From the NCBI GenBank assembly GCA_934462925.1, contig CAKSIT010000004.1, positions 62,001 through 126,000 of the forward strand: a stretch of DNA of 64,000 nt, written 5' to 3'. The notes beneath the pieces were generated by a model. It was not told the origin of the DNA. It worked only from the letters and a program-made list of their open reading frames with translations, and did no database searches. Position 1 is the stretch's first letter; each line of letters opens with the position of its first letter. The position numbers and the translations under genes were made by a program. Origin of the DNA: an uncultured Oscillospiraceae bacterium. Its GTDB lineage: Bacteria > Bacillota > Clostridia > Oscillospirales > Ruminococcaceae. Of the stretch, positions 17,463 through 26,660 are shown in pieces.

Positions 17463-18604
17463 TCGCGCGTTTCGCAGAAGTGTACAATGTGGTCGAGCGC
17501 GAGTACCTCGGGCGTGACGTCGAAATACCGCTCGTAGGCGATGTTATAAACGCGGTATTTGCCATGCGAGTAGCTGTTCGGACTGTTCCACACGGGGTCT
17601 ACCCAAACGCGCCGCCCGTCTGTTTCGGCGAACACCCACTCGTGGTAAGCGCCCGTTACGGCGCTGTACGCAAAGCTGCCGCCGGGCGTGGCCTCGCCGC
17701 GGACAAGCGTGCAGGGGATATCCTGTGCGGCACAGAGCGCCGCCAGCAGGTTTGCATACCCGCCGCATACGGTGCGGTGCGTTTCAAGAATATGCGATAG
17801 GCACAGGGTCTGCCCGGTGAGATTTTCGCGCGCGTCAAAGTCGTAGCAGATGTTTGCGCTCACCCAGTACGCAAGGGCGTGGAGCTTCTCGTAGTCGCCT
17901 TCAATTCCTGCGCATACCTCGTCGGAGATTTCGCGCACCTGCTTAAGCGCGCTTTTAATGCGCTCCGGGTCAAGCTCGGAATCAATGTACGCGAGCGTTC
18001 CCTCCGCGGGGAGCGTGCGCGGCGCGCTTACCGCCTTTTCGGTTTCGGCGGCGAACTCGGCGGTGTCTATGGGGAGTACCCGCCCGTCAACTACCTGCAC
18101 GATGAAACTCTCGGAAAGCCGCTCGCCTTCGACAAATAACAGGGTGTATTCGTCCCTCGGCTCGCCGTAATCAAGCACGGCGCGGAACTCGTCGCCGCTG
18201 TACACGGGCGCTGCCGTGCGCTCGCTTGTCGAAGCGAGGTACACCGAGCTTACGTCAGAGCCGTCGTACACGCCCGTAACTGTAAGCGAATGCTCGTTAA
18301 ACTCGAAAAGGAAATAGTGGCGCGGGTCGTACGAGGTCAGCATGGCGGGCGTTTCTTCACGTTCGCCGAGCGTTGGCATATCTGTTGAAGCCTGCGTGTC
18401 GTGCGGCAGCGTGTCTGGTAAAGCCTGCGTATCGCTCGGCTGCGCGGTTTCCGACGAATCGTCCTGCGCGCCCGCCGAGCCGCTCTGCGAAGCCGCGGGC
18501 TTCATCACAAACGGCGGCACGCTGTCGTTTTTGCGGCAGCCCGTACACAGCAGCGCCCCCGCGAGCGCAAGGGCAGCCACTGCGCGTGGAATATTCGCGT
18601 TCAC
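17432..18604 (-). CDS. Transglutaminase-like domain lipoprotein
   Basis: 390 residues with a GTG start behind AGGGGGAA. The N-terminus is a lipoprotein signal (ALALAGALLCTGC). A Ser/Gln/Asp-rich linker (about 25-75) leads to a beta region and then the transglutaminase-like core: Cys in 'RTVCGGYANLLAALC', His in 'GAYHEWVFAE', Asp in 'VWVDPVWNS'. The triad is complete, so the domain may be an active peptidase or cross-linking enzyme at the cell surface. Its role here is unknown. It has its own good promoter at 18635-18663. Confidence 0.85.
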   Translation of the reverse strand: MNANIPRAVAALALAGALLCTGCRKNDSVPPFVMKPAASQSGSAGAQDDSSETAQPSDTQALPDTLPHDTQASTDMPTLGEREETPAMLTSYDPRHYFLFEFNEHSLTVTGVYDGSDVSSVYLASTSERTAAPVYSGDEFRAVLDYGEPRDEYTLLFVEGERLSESFIVQVVDGRVLPIDTAEFAAETEKAVSAPRTLPAEGTLAYIDSELDPERIKSALKQVREISDEVCAGIEGDYEKLHALAYWVSANICYDFDARENLTGQTLCLSHILETHRTVCGGYANLLAALCAAQDIPCTLVRGEATPGGSFAYSAVTGAYHEWVFAETDGRRVWVDPVWNSPNSYSHGKYRVYNIAYERYFDVTPEVLALDHIVHFCETRDYFGAGAACG

Positions 18605-18634
18605 TTAACATTCCCCCTGACGTTTGCTGATTTG

Positions 18635-18663
18635 ATTGTACAGCAAAACGCGCTCGTTGTCAA
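18635..18663 (-). promoter_or_regulatory. Promoter of the transglutaminase-like lipoprotein gene
   Basis: On the minus strand TTGACA (18663-18658), 17-base gap, TACAAT (18640-18635), about 30 bases upstream of the GTG start. Confidence 0.8.
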
Positions 18664-18696
18664 GGGCGTATTCGTCGGAATGCACAAATTACCGCG

Positions 18697-19155
18697 CTAC
18701 ATGGTATCGTCCCCAGCAAGCACCGTTACAAAGCCGTTCGCCTCCGCGCTTGAAATGTCCGCGCCGATTATCTGCCCGTCAAGCACTAAAAGGCTTGCAA
18801 GCATGGGTACGGCGGGAGCTTCTCCGCCCGCTTCCTTTATATTATAGGTGTACTTTTTTACGGTGCAGGCGCGGTAGCGGCGCAGGTCGAACCCCTGCTC
18901 GAGCTGCAGGGCGTTGTATTGCTCGTAAGCCTCGTCAAATTCGGCGGGAATGCGCACCTCGCATACGTCGGTGTGAATTATCCCCGCGTCCCAGCCGAAG
19001 CTTTCTATGTAAGAGAGCCTGTCGGTGTTGGTTTCGCCGCTTATGCCGCCGCTTTTCACAGCGTTAAGCCTGAAAAGCCCCCACACCGCCGCCCCCACGA
19101 GCAGCAGCACGCCTAGCAGCAGAGTTTTTCCCGAATGCCTTTTCTTTTCGCTCAT
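18697..19155 (-). CDS. DUF4830-type small membrane-anchored protein
   Basis: 152 residues from ATG 19155, preceded by AAGGAG (19167-19162); the longer frame to 19191 lacks a site. A basic N-terminus (SEKKRHSGK) and one membrane segment (TLLLGVLLLVGAAVWGLF) anchor it, with the rest outside. The extracellular part contains 'RLSYIESFGWDAG...VRIPAEFDEAYEQYNALQ.EQGFDLRRY', which I recognise as the DUF4830 pattern found in Clostridia. Function is unknown; this family is often near sporulation or envelope genes, but no such link is visible here. Confidence 0.8.
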   Translation of the reverse strand: MSEKKRHSGKTLLLGVLLLVGAAVWGLFRLNAVKSGGISGETNTDRLSYIESFGWDAGIIHTDVCEVRIPAEFDEAYEQYNALQLEQGFDLRRYRACTVKKYTYNIKEAGGEAPAVPMLASLLVLDGQIIGADISSAEANGFVTVLAGDDTM

Positions 19156-19547
19156 AATTTTCTCCTTAAATAGTATGTCTGTACGTAACAAAACAGGTCG
19201 CGATATGATTATTCGCGCGGTTTTGTAATTATTTGTGTTATAATCAACAAAACGCTATTGACAGTTTTGTGACAAACGCCAAAAATTCGGCGGACCAACG
19301 CCGCACACGCGGATTTTGAGCTGTTTTTTGTGCAAATGTAACATTTGAACCCCAAAATATAGGTTTTTTTTTGTCAACGTTAGTGAAAGTACATAAACGC
19401 ATTCAAAAATATTTGTTGACTTAGGCTCTTTTATTTTATTCCGAGTTTTGGTATTATAGTATTAGCGAGAAATAGCCGACCGCCTGTGCGGCAGGCTGTA
19501 TTTAATTTCCGTCAAAAAATCTTTTGTACATCAGGAGGTCATAATAA
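19156..19547. other. AT-rich intergenic region upstream of the MsmX-like ATPase
   Basis: No gene is seen. It holds divergent control sequences: a TTGACT at 19416 and TATTAT at 19452 that are too far apart for a classical promoter, an isolated TTGACA at 19258, a small hairpin near 19481-19492 (CCGC/GCGG) in the leader, and the ribosome binding site AGGAGG just before the ATPase gene. I could not fix the start of transcription. Confidence 0.4.
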
Positions 19548-20690
19548 ATGGCAAGCTTATCACTCAGAGGCATATACAAGCGCTACCCCGGCGGCGTTGT
19601 TGCCGTTTCGGACTTTACCATGAACATCAAGGACAAGGAGTTTATCGTACTCGTAGGTCCTTCCGGCTGCGGTAAGTCCACAACACTTCGTATGATTGCA
19701 GGTCTTGAAGAAATCTCCGAGGGCGAGCTGTTTATCGGCGACCGCCTTGTAAACGACGTTGCTCCTAAGGACAGAGATATCGCGATGGTTTTCCAGAACT
19801 ACGCTCTGTACCCCCACATGACAGTATTCGACAACATGGCGTTCGGTCTTAAGCTCCGCAAAGTTCCCAAGGACGAGATAAAGAAGCTTGTTGAAGAAGC
19901 TGCAAAGATACTCGATATCGCACACCTTCTCGAAAGAAAGCCGAAGGCTCTCTCGGGCGGTCAGAGACAGCGTGTAGCGCTCGGCCGTGCAATTGTCCGC
20001 GACCCTCAGGTATTCCTTCTCGACGAGCCGCTTTCCAACCTCGACGCTAAGCTGCGTGCGCAGATGAGAACCGAGCTTTCCAAGCTTCACAAGAAGCTGG
20101 GTACAACGTTCATCTACGTAACGCACGACCAGACAGAGGCTATGACGATGGGCGACCGTATCGTTGTTATGAAGGACGGCTACATTCAGCAGATAGATTC
20201 TCCTATCAACCTTTACGAGAACCCTGTAAACAAGTTCGTTGCAGGCTTTATCGGCTCTCCGCAGATGGACTTCATCAACGCGAAGCTCCTGCTTGTTGAC
20301 GGCAAGTACACCGTAGAGTTCGGCTCTGAGGACACCAAGACCACAAGAGGCCGCAAGTTCTATGTTGAGCTGCCCGCAGCCAAGGCTGACAACGAGGCTC
20401 TTAAGTACTATGTAGACAAGGAAGTTATCCTCGGCATTCGTCCCGAGAACATTCACGATGAGGAGATGTTCCTCTCCAGCGCAAAGACGGGTATTATCGA
20501 GGCTACCGTTGACGTAACCGAAATGCTCGGCGCTGAGACCTACCTCTACCTCACCTGCGAGGGTATCCCGCTTACCGCACGCGTATCGCCCAGATGCACC
20601 GCGCGTCCGCAGGACGTTGTTAAGCTCGCACTCGACCCGAACAAGATTCACCTGTTCGACGCTGCCGACGAGCACTCCCTGCTCTCTTAA
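19548..20690 (+). CDS. msmX: Multi-sugar ABC importer ATPase, MsmX/UgpC type
   Basis: 380 residues. The ATPase domain has Walker [10 protein letters not shown] (37-45), Q-loop ([10 protein letters not shown]), signature LSGGQRQR (135-142), Walker B VFLLDEP (Asp159, Glu160) and switch His193. The C-terminal half is the OB-fold regulatory domain typical of MalK/UgpC-type proteins ([26 protein letters not shown]). It stands alone with its own terminator. In Firmicutes a lone MsmX-like ATPase energises several sugar importers; here both permease pairs at 0.7-9.7 kb lack an ATPase, so a shared role is the natural inference. Confidence 0.93.
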   Translation: MASLSLRGIYKRYPGGVVAVSDFTMNIKDKEFIVLVGPSGCGKSTTLRMIAGLEEISEGELFIGDRLVNDVAPKDRDIAMVFQNYALYPHMTVFDNMAFGLKLRKVPKDEIKKLVEEAAKILDIAHLLERKPKALSGGQRQRVALGRAIVRDPQVFLLDEPLSNLDAKLRAQMRTELSKLHKKLGTTFIYVTHDQTEAMTMGDRIVVMKDGYIQQIDSPINLYENPVNKFVAGFIGSPQMDFINAKLLLVDGKYTVEFGSEDTKTTRGRKFYVELPAAKADNEALKYYVDKEVILGIRPENIHDEEMFLSSAKTGIIEATVDVTEMLGAETYLYLTCEGIPLTARVSPRCTARPQDVVKLALDPNKIHLFDAADEHSLLS

Positions 20691-20711
20691 TGAGATAATA
20701 GCGTAAACGAG

Positions 20712-20740
20712 CGGCGCAGCCTACAAGCTGCGCCGTTTTT
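20712..20740 (+). terminator. Terminator of the ATPase gene
   Basis: CGGCGCAGC / GCTGCGCCG (20712-20720, 20727-20735) followed by five T. Confidence 0.92.
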
Positions 20741-20805
20741 GTATAGGGCAGCGCAAAGCCGTATCAGACTTGCGCGGCGCTGCCGTTTTTCGCGGAGGTA
20801 AACAG

Positions 20806-21717
20806 ATGAACGAAAAGGTTGAACGCTTAATAGCTAACATTGAAAGCGTGATAATCGGCAAGCGGCAGGTTATTGAAAAGGTTATATGCGCAATGCTGGC
20901 AGGCGGACACGTGCTTATAGAGGACGTGCCGGGCGTTGGAAAAACGCTGCTCGCGCAGACCCTCGCCAAAAGCGTATCGGGAACGTTCGGGCGCATACAG
21001 TTCACGCCCGACCTTATGCCGTCGGACGTTATCGGCTACACCTATATAGACACAAGGAGCGGGGAAGCAAGCTACCGCGAGGGCGCGGCGATGTGCAATT
21101 TTCTCCTTGCGGACGAGATAAACCGCACCTCGCCTAAGGTGCAGTCCTGCCTGCTGGAGGCTATGGAGGAGCTGCAGATTTCCGTTGACGGCGTAACGCA
21201 CAAGCTGCCAACCCCGTTTATGGCGCTTGCCACGCAGAATCCCATTGAAACCTACGGCACATACCACCTGCCCGAGGCGCAGCTCGACCGCTTTCTGATG
21301 AAGCTCTCCATAGGCTACCCCGACCGCGCGTCGGAGCTTGCAATGCTCGGCGCAATGCCGCAGAAGCTTGACGTAAAGCCCGTGATGACCCTTGCGGAGC
21401 TTATGGAAATGCGCGCCGCGGTAGAGCGCATAGACGTTGCGGAGCGCGTTAAGGCGTATATACTTATGATAGTGAGCGCAACGCGCAGCCACGGTGAGTT
21501 AAAGCTCGGCGCAAGCCCGCGCGGCTCTATAGCGCTTTACAGGGCGGCGCAGGCAATGGCGTTTATGAACAGCCGCGCGTTCGCAACGCCCGACGACGTA
21601 AAGGCAGTAGCGCACGAGGTGCTGTCGCACAGGCTTATTACGCCCGCGGGCAAGTCCGCGGACGCCGCGCACGCGGTTATCAACGAGATACTTGCGCAGA
21701 CCCCCGTGCCTGTGTGA
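20806..21717 (+). CDS. MoxR-family AAA+ ATPase
   Basis: 303 residues from ATG 20806 (GGAGG at 20794-20798). Walker A is GVGKT in 'IEDVPGVGKTLL', Walker B 'LLADEINRTSP', followed by sensor 'ATQNPIETYGTYHLPEAQLDRF', the MoxR hallmark. C-terminal lid region ends 'RLITPAGKSADAAHAV'. MoxR ATPases act as chaperones that help assemble or metal-load partner proteins, usually with von Willebrand A-domain proteins encoded downstream. Here no such partner follows; only a 169-residue protein of unknown family does. Confidence 0.93.
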   Translation: MNEKVERLIANIESVIIGKRQVIEKVICAMLAGGHVLIEDVPGVGKTLLAQTLAKSVSGTFGRIQFTPDLMPSDVIGYTYIDTRSGEASYREGAAMCNFLLADEINRTSPKVQSCLLEAMEELQISVDGVTHKLPTPFMALATQNPIETYGTYHLPEAQLDRFLMKLSIGYPDRASELAMLGAMPQKLDVKPVMTLAELMEMRAAVERIDVAERVKAYILMIVSATRSHGELKLGASPRGSIALYRAAQAMAFMNSRAFATPDDVKAVAHEVLSHRLITPAGKSADAAHAVINEILAQTPVPV

Positions 21718-21739
21718 GCGCTGAAAGGAGCGTGCGGCT

Positions 21740-22249
21740 ATGACGGAGAAAAACGCGCTCGGGCGGGTGCTGATGATATCCCGCGAGGCGTATGGCGCGC
21801 TTGCAAAGGACGACGGCGCGCTTAACGGCGTGGCGCTTCTCGACAGCCTTTCTGCGGCGCTTTCTCACTGCGGCAGCGCGGAGAAGCCGCTCGGCAGGCT
21901 GATGGGTACGCTTAAGCGCGAGATTAAGGCGAAAAACCGCGCGTTCTACCCAAAGGTAAAGCTTTACTTTTCGCGCGTGTACCCCGTGCTTGACTACGAC
22001 TTCGACAAGGCGTGCAGGCATATCCCCGCGATAATATTCGGCAACGACAGCGTGTGTGCAAAGCTTGTTAAGGGCGAGCGCGCTAAGGCGCAGTCCATGT
22101 GCGACGCCATGAGGAGCTACCCCGGCTTTCTTTTCGGGGAGTTCGCGGCGCTCTCGGACGGGCAGTTCTACGACCTCGTTTTCGGGTATTACCCGAAACT
22201 TTACGAGGAGGAGTTTATGGACGCGCAAAGGGCGCTTTTTGGTAAATAA
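21740..22249 (+). CDS. Hypothetical protein downstream of MoxR
   Basis: 169 residues, ATG preceded by AAAGGAG, 22 bases after the MoxR stop, so in the same transcript. It has no signal peptide or membrane segment and appears alpha-helical, with basic stretches (GRLMGTLKREIKAKNRAF) and an aromatic C-terminal region (FYDLVFGYYPKLYEEEF). Three cysteines (positions about 43, 87, 99 and 113 region) show no metal-motif spacing. I do not recognise the family. Its place suggests a MoxR partner or client, by inference only. Confidence 0.6.
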   Translation: MTEKNALGRVLMISREAYGALAKDDGALNGVALLDSLSAALSHCGSAEKPLGRLMGTLKREIKAKNRAFYPKVKLYFSRVYPVLDYDFDKACRHIPAIIFGNDSVCAKLVKGERAKAQSMCDAMRSYPGFLFGEFAALSDGQFYDLVFGYYPKLYEEEFMDAQRALFGK

Positions 22250-22251
22250 CA

Positions 22252-22323
22252 GCGCTTTGTTGAAATTAACAAAGCGCGCCCGCGCAGAGCAAATATTTTC
22301 TACCGCCTTTCGGGGCGGTTTTT
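22252..22323 (+). terminator. Two hairpins ending the MoxR transcript
   Basis: GCGCTTTGTT / AACAAAGCGC (22252-22261, 22268-22277) is a perfect 10-bp stem without T-run; ACCGCC / GGCGGT (22302-22307, 22314-22319) is followed by TTTTT and is the likely terminator. Confidence 0.8.
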
Positions 22324-22345
22324 GCGCGTTTTGCTGCTTTATGTA

Positions 22346-22373
22346 TTGACTTTTTTCAAAAATGCGGTATAAT
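22346..22373 (+). promoter_or_regulatory. Promoter of alaS
   Basis: TTGACT (22346-22351), 16-base gap, TATAAT (22368-22373). About 70 bases of leader follow before alaS; no T-box pattern is visible in it. Confidence 0.85.
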
Positions 22374-22446
22374 TAAAGTGTATGCGTTATTACATCAATA
22401 ACATGGAAATAACTGTAAATCTATAAATCTAAGGACGGAAAAGGCT

Positions 22447-25086
22447 ATGAAATGGACAGGCTTAAATGATTTGCGTGAGAGCTACCTTAAATTCTTTGAG
22501 AGCAAGGGACACCTGCGCCTTGCGAGCTTCCCGCTCGTACCGCAGGGGGACAACTCTATCCTGCTGATAAACGCAGGCATGACGCCCCTTAAGAAGTACT
22601 TTCAGGGCATAGAAGAACCGCCGCGCCACCGTGTTACCACCTGCCAGAAGTGCATTCGCACGCCTGACATCGAGAACGTAGGCAAGACCGCGCGCCACGG
22701 CACTTACTTTGAAATGCTCGGCAACTTCTCCTTTGGCGACTACTTCAAGCACGAGGCTATAGCGTGGGCGTGGGAGTACCTTACAAAGGTGCTTGAAATT
22801 CCGCCTGAGAGGCTGTGGGTCACGATTTACGAGCAGGACGACGAGGCGGGCGACATCTGGGCGAACGAGGTAGGCGTTCCGCGCGAGCGTATAATAAAGC
22901 TTGGCAAGGCGGACAACTTCTGGGAGCATGGCAGCGGCCCGTGCGGTCCTTGCAGCGAGATTCACTACGACCGCGGCGAGAAGTACGGCAAGTTCGACCA
23001 CATAGGGCAGGACAACTTTGAGGAAGTGGGCGACTGCGACCGCATAATCGAGATATGGAACAACGTATTCACCCAGTTTGACAACGACGGCCACGGCAAC
23101 TATACCCAGCTTAAGACAAAGAATATAGACACGGGCATGGGCCTTGAGCGCCTTGCGTGCGTTATGCAGGACGTTGACAACCTTTTCGAGGTTGACACCG
23201 TGCAGAACATAATGAAGAAGATATGCAGCATAGTAGGCGTTGAGTACAAGGCGGACGCGCAGAAGGACATCTCTATCCGCGTTATCACCGACCACATAAG
23301 AAGCACTACCTTTATGGTAGGCGACGGCGTGCTGCCCTCCAACGAGGGGCGCGGCTACGTTCTGCGCAGACTGCTCCGCAGAGCGGCGCGCCACGGCAGA
23401 ATGCTTGGATACACAGGGCCGTTCCTTTACGAGGTGTGCGACACCGTTATAGACGAGAACCTTTCCGCTTACCCCGAGCTTGCGGAGAAGCGCGCTTATA
23501 TCAAAAAGGTTATAAGAACCGAGGAGGAGAGCTTCGCTAAGACCATTGACAAGGGTACGGAGATTCTCGGCGAAATGATAGACGCGCTGCTTGCAAAGGG
23601 CGAAAAGACCCTCTGCGGCGAGGACGTATTCAAGCTGCACGACACCTACGGCTTCCCGCTTGACCTTACAAAGGAGATACTCTCCGAAAAAGGCCTGTCT
23701 GCGGACGAGGAGGGCTTCCACGAGTGCATGAAGGTGCAGAAGGAGACCGCCCGCAAGAACAAGAAGCTCGGCGGCGGCTGGGACAACGCGAAGAACAGCG
23801 CGCTCGACGCGTTCAAAACTAACTTTGTGGGCTACACCGCGCTTGAAAGCGAAACAAAGCTGCTTGCCATAGTAAAGAACGGCGAGCTTGCGGAGCTTTG
23901 CGAGGAGGGCGACGAGGTTTCAGTAGTGCTTGAAAACACGCCTTTCTATGCGGAAATGGGCGGTCAGGTAGGCGACTGCGGCAAGGTAATAAGCGGCGAC
24001 AGCGTAATCGAGATAACCGACACGCAGAAGCTTACGAACGGCGCGTTCGTATCCAGCGGCCGCGTTGTAAGCGGCGGATTCGCTGCGGGCAGCACAGTCA
24101 CCGCGCAGGTAGACGCGGAAAAGAGAGCGGCTACCGAGCGCAACCACACCTGCGCGCATATCCTGCAGGCGGCGCTGCGCAGCGTGCTTGGCGACCACGT
24201 TCACCAGAGCGGCTCTTACGTTGACCCGTACCAGTGCCGCTTCGACTTCAGCCACTTCAGCGCAATGACCGCAGACGAGATACAGCAGGTAGAGAACTAC
24301 GTAAACCGCGTTATCATGGCGGCAGTTCCCGTGACTACCGAGGCGCTGCCTATAGAGGAAGCGAAGAAGCGCGGCGCAATGGCGCTCTTTGGGGAGAAGT
24401 ACGGCGACGTTGTACGCGTTGTGTCCGTGGGCGAATATTCCACGGAGTTCTGCGGCGGCACGCACCTTACGAACTCCTCGCAGGCGGGGCTGTTTAAGAT
24501 AGTATCCGAGGCTTCCGTTTCGAGCGGCGTAAGGCGTATACAGGCGGTAACGGGTATGGCGGTAATGTCCATGCTCTACGATTACAAGAACACGCTTGAA
24601 AAGGCGTGCGCGGCGCTCAAAGCGCCCACGTTCGACGAGCTTCCCCACCGCGCGGAGAGCGTTATGGCGGAGCTTCGCGAAAAGGACAAGAAGCTTGAGG
24701 CGATAGCGCAGGCGGCGGCTAACGCGCAGCTCGGCGGCCTTGAGGAAAAGGACGTAAACGGCGTTACGCTCATAGCGGCGGCGCTTGAGAATACGAACGC
24801 GGACGGTCTGCGCAAGGCGGGCGACAGTCTTGCGGACAAGCACCCCGACCTTGTTGCGGTGCTTGCAGGCACGGCGGACGGCAAGACGAGCATTCTTTGC
24901 AAATGCACAAAGTCCGCCGTTGCAAAGGGCGCGAACGCGGGCGCTATCGTAAGGGAGATAGCTGCCGCTGCAGGCGGCAAGGGCGGCGGAAAGCCCGACC
25001 AGGCAATGGCGGGCGTACCCGACGCGGCGAAGATTCCCGAGGCGCTTGCAAAGGCTGCGGAAATAGTTGCAAAGTATATAAAGTAA
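22447..25086 (+). CDS. alaS: Alanyl-tRNA synthetase
   Basis: 879 residues, the usual length. It charges tRNA-Ala with alanine and edits mischarged Ser/Gly. The class II catalytic domain starts at once (LRESYLKFFESKGHLRL, motif 1; RHGTYFEMLGNFSFGDYFKHEA, motif 2). The editing domain carries the zinc site HxxxH in 'NHTCAHILQAALR' and the 'FCGGTH' motif. The C-terminal oligomerisation domain with Gly-rich 'GGKGGGKPDQAMAG' (DHHA1) is present. Single gene from its own promoter, followed by hairpins and the HIT gene. Confidence 0.98.
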   Translation: MKWTGLNDLRESYLKFFESKGHLRLASFPLVPQGDNSILLINAGMTPLKKYFQGIEEPPRHRVTTCQKCIRTPDIENVGKTARHGTYFEMLGNFSFGDYFKHEAIAWAWEYLTKVLEIPPERLWVTIYEQDDEAGDIWANEVGVPRERIIKLGKADNFWEHGSGPCGPCSEIHYDRGEKYGKFDHIGQDNFEEVGDCDRIIEIWNNVFTQFDNDGHGNYTQLKTKNIDTGMGLERLACVMQDVDNLFEVDTVQNIMKKICSIVGVEYKADAQKDISIRVITDHIRSTTFMVGDGVLPSNEGRGYVLRRLLRRAARHGRMLGYTGPFLYEVCDTVIDENLSAYPELAEKRAYIKKVIRTEEESFAKTIDKGTEILGEMIDALLAKGEKTLCGEDVFKLHDTYGFPLDLTKEILSEKGLSADEEGFHECMKVQKETARKNKKLGGGWDNAKNSALDAFKTNFVGYTALESETKLLAIVKNGELAELCEEGDEVSVVLENTPFYAEMGGQVGDCGKVISGDSVIEITDTQKLTNGAFVSSGRVVSGGFAAGSTVTAQVDAEKRAATERNHTCAHILQAALRSVLGDHVHQSGSYVDPYQCRFDFSHFSAMTADEIQQVENYVNRVIMAAVPVTTEALPIEEAKKRGAMALFGEKYGDVVRVVSVGEYSTEFCGGTHLTNSSQAGLFKIVSEASVSSGVRRIQAVTGMAVMSMLYDYKNTLEKACAALKAPTFDELPHRAESVMAELREKDKKLEAIAQAAANAQLGGLEEKDVNGVTLIAAALENTNADGLRKAGDSLADKHPDLVAVLAGTADGKTSILCKCTKSAVAKGANAGAIVREIAAAAGGKGGGKPDQAMAGVPDAAKIPEALAKAAEIVAKYIK

Positions 25087-25093
25087 GGGCAAC

Positions 25094-25160
25094 GCCGTAT
25101 AGACTTTATACGGCATAGCACGGGAACGCAGGCGCGGTCTTTGGCTACAAGGACCGCGCC
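25094..25160 (+). other. Two hairpins between alaS and the HIT gene
   Basis: GCCGTATA / TATACGGC (25094-25101, 25107-25114) and GGCGCGGTC / GACCGCGCC (25131-25139, 25152-25160). Neither has a clear T-run, so partial termination or mRNA end protection is possible. Confidence 0.5.
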
Positions 25161-25239
25161 CGCTGAGTATCGAGCATTATTCGACGAAAAACGACGCCCG
25201 CCGAGCGGCGCGGCTGTCCCATTATGAACGGAGGAAAAT

Positions 25240-25578
25240 ATGGACTGCTTATTCTGCAAGATAATTGCGGGGGAGATACCCTCTGCAAAGGTGTACGAGG
25301 ACGACAAGATACTTGCGTTCCGCGACATAGCGCCCGCAGCCCCCACGCATATACTTGTTATACCCAAGGCGCATATTGCGGGCGTTGACGGCGTAACGCA
25401 GGAAAACTGCGAGATAGTCGGCTATATCTTTGCAAAGATTGCCGACATTGCGCGCGAGCAGGGGCTTGAAAACGGCTACCGCGTTGTAAGCAACGTAGGC
25501 GAGGACGGCGGGCAGACCGTGCGCCACCTGCATTTCCACATTCTCGGCGGAAAGAAGCTTTCCGTTGAAATGGCGTAA
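25240..25578 (+). CDS. HIT-family (histidine triad) nucleotide-binding protein
   Basis: 112 residues, behind GGAGGAAAAT. HIT proteins hydrolyse nucleoside phosphoramidates and related adenylates. The triad is seen in 'RHLHFHILGG'; the N-terminal CLFCKIIAGEIPS and 'VYEDDKILAFRDI' are typical of the Hint/PKCI subgroup with its Cys pair. Its stop overlaps the holA start by one base. Hint homologues can remove aminoacyl-adenylates formed by tRNA synthetases, which may explain why it follows alaS; that link is inference. Confidence 0.95.
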   Translation: MDCLFCKIIAGEIPSAKVYEDDKILAFRDIAPAAPTHILVIPKAHIAGVDGVTQENCEIVGYIFAKIADIAREQGLENGYRVVSNVGEDGGQTVRHLHFHILGGKKLSVEMA

Positions 25579-26657
25579 TGGCAAGGATAGAAGAACCGCG
25601 CCTTAAAGCCGACCTCAAAGCGGGGCAGCTGGGGCGCGCCTATTTCCTTTTCGGCGAGGAGGACTACTTAACGCGCCTTTACGCGGACAAGCTTGCGGGC
25701 GCGGCGCTCGGCGAGGGCGACCGCGACATGAACCTCACAAAGCTTTCGGGCTGCCCCGACGTAAACGAGCTAGCGGACATTGTGGACACGCTGCCGTTCT
25801 TTGCGGAGCGCAAGTGCGTTATGATATCCGACCTCGACCCCGACGAGATGGACGCGCCCTCCGCAAACGCCTTAGCGAAGCTTATAGAGGGGCTGCCCGA
25901 TACCGCGGTGCTTATAATCTGCGAGTATTCCGTGGAGATAGACCCGAAAAAGCCCAAGGCAAAGGTAAAGAAGATAATGGACGCGGTAGACAAGGCGGGC
26001 TTTGTGTGCGAGATGAAGTACATGACCCCCGCGCGCGTTGGCGCTATGGCGCAGAAAAAGGCCGCCCGCGCGGGCTGCGCGCTTTCTGCGGAGGACGGCG
26101 TATATCTGGCGGAGCTTTGCGGGTGCAGCTTAACGCGCGTTTCCAACGAAACGGGCAAGCTGTGCGGCTATAAGGGCGGCGGCGAGATAACCCGCGCGGA
26201 CATAGACGCGCTTACCGCGCGCATTACCGACACGGGCGTTTACACGCTTGCCGCGGAGCTTTTCGCAGGGCATAACGACGCGGCGTTTCAGATACTCGAC
26301 GACCTTTTTGCGCAGCAGGAAGACCCTGTTGTGATAATGGCGGCGCTTTCGGGGCATTTTGTTGATTTGTACCGCGCAAAGCTCGGGCAGAACGCGCGGC
26401 TCAACTCTGACAAGACCGCTGCGGCGTTCGGCTACCCGCCTAAGCGCGCGTTTGTCATGCGCAAGGCGTTCGGCTCGGTGCGCACCCTTACGGAGCGCTA
26501 CCTTGCGGAGTGTATAGACGTGCTGTACCGCGCGAATATCATGCTCAATTCCTCGCACATTTCAAGGAGAACGATACTGGAGGAGGCGCTCGCGCAGATT
26601 TCCGTATTAAGAGAGCGGGAGCAGGCTGCGAAAAACGCGCCCGATACGGCAGACTGA
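25578..26657 (+). CDS. holA: DNA polymerase III subunit delta
   Basis: 359 residues, the usual length. Delta is the wrench of the clamp loader that opens the beta sliding clamp. The N-terminus 'GRAYFLFGEEDYLTRLYADKL' is the standard HolA pattern (Y-L-x-G-E-E), followed by 'LPFFAERKCVMISDLD' and the C-terminal helical bundle with 'KAFGSVRTLTERYLAECIDVLYRANIML'-type sequence. Start is fixed by the TAATG overlap with the HIT gene. Three bases separate it from the next gene, so the HIT-holA-toprim genes form one operon. Confidence 0.93.
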   Translation: MARIEEPRLKADLKAGQLGRAYFLFGEEDYLTRLYADKLAGAALGEGDRDMNLTKLSGCPDVNELADIVDTLPFFAERKCVMISDLDPDEMDAPSANALAKLIEGLPDTAVLIICEYSVEIDPKKPKAKVKKIMDAVDKAGFVCEMKYMTPARVGAMAQKKAARAGCALSAEDGVYLAELCGCSLTRVSNETGKLCGYKGGGEITRADIDALTARITDTGVYTLAAELFAGHNDAAFQILDDLFAQQEDPVVIMAALSGHFVDLYRAKLGQNARLNSDKTAAAFGYPPKRAFVMRKAFGSVRTLTERYLAECIDVLYRANIMLNSSHISRRTILEEALAQISVLREREQAAKNAPDTAD

Positions 26658-26660
26658 TAC

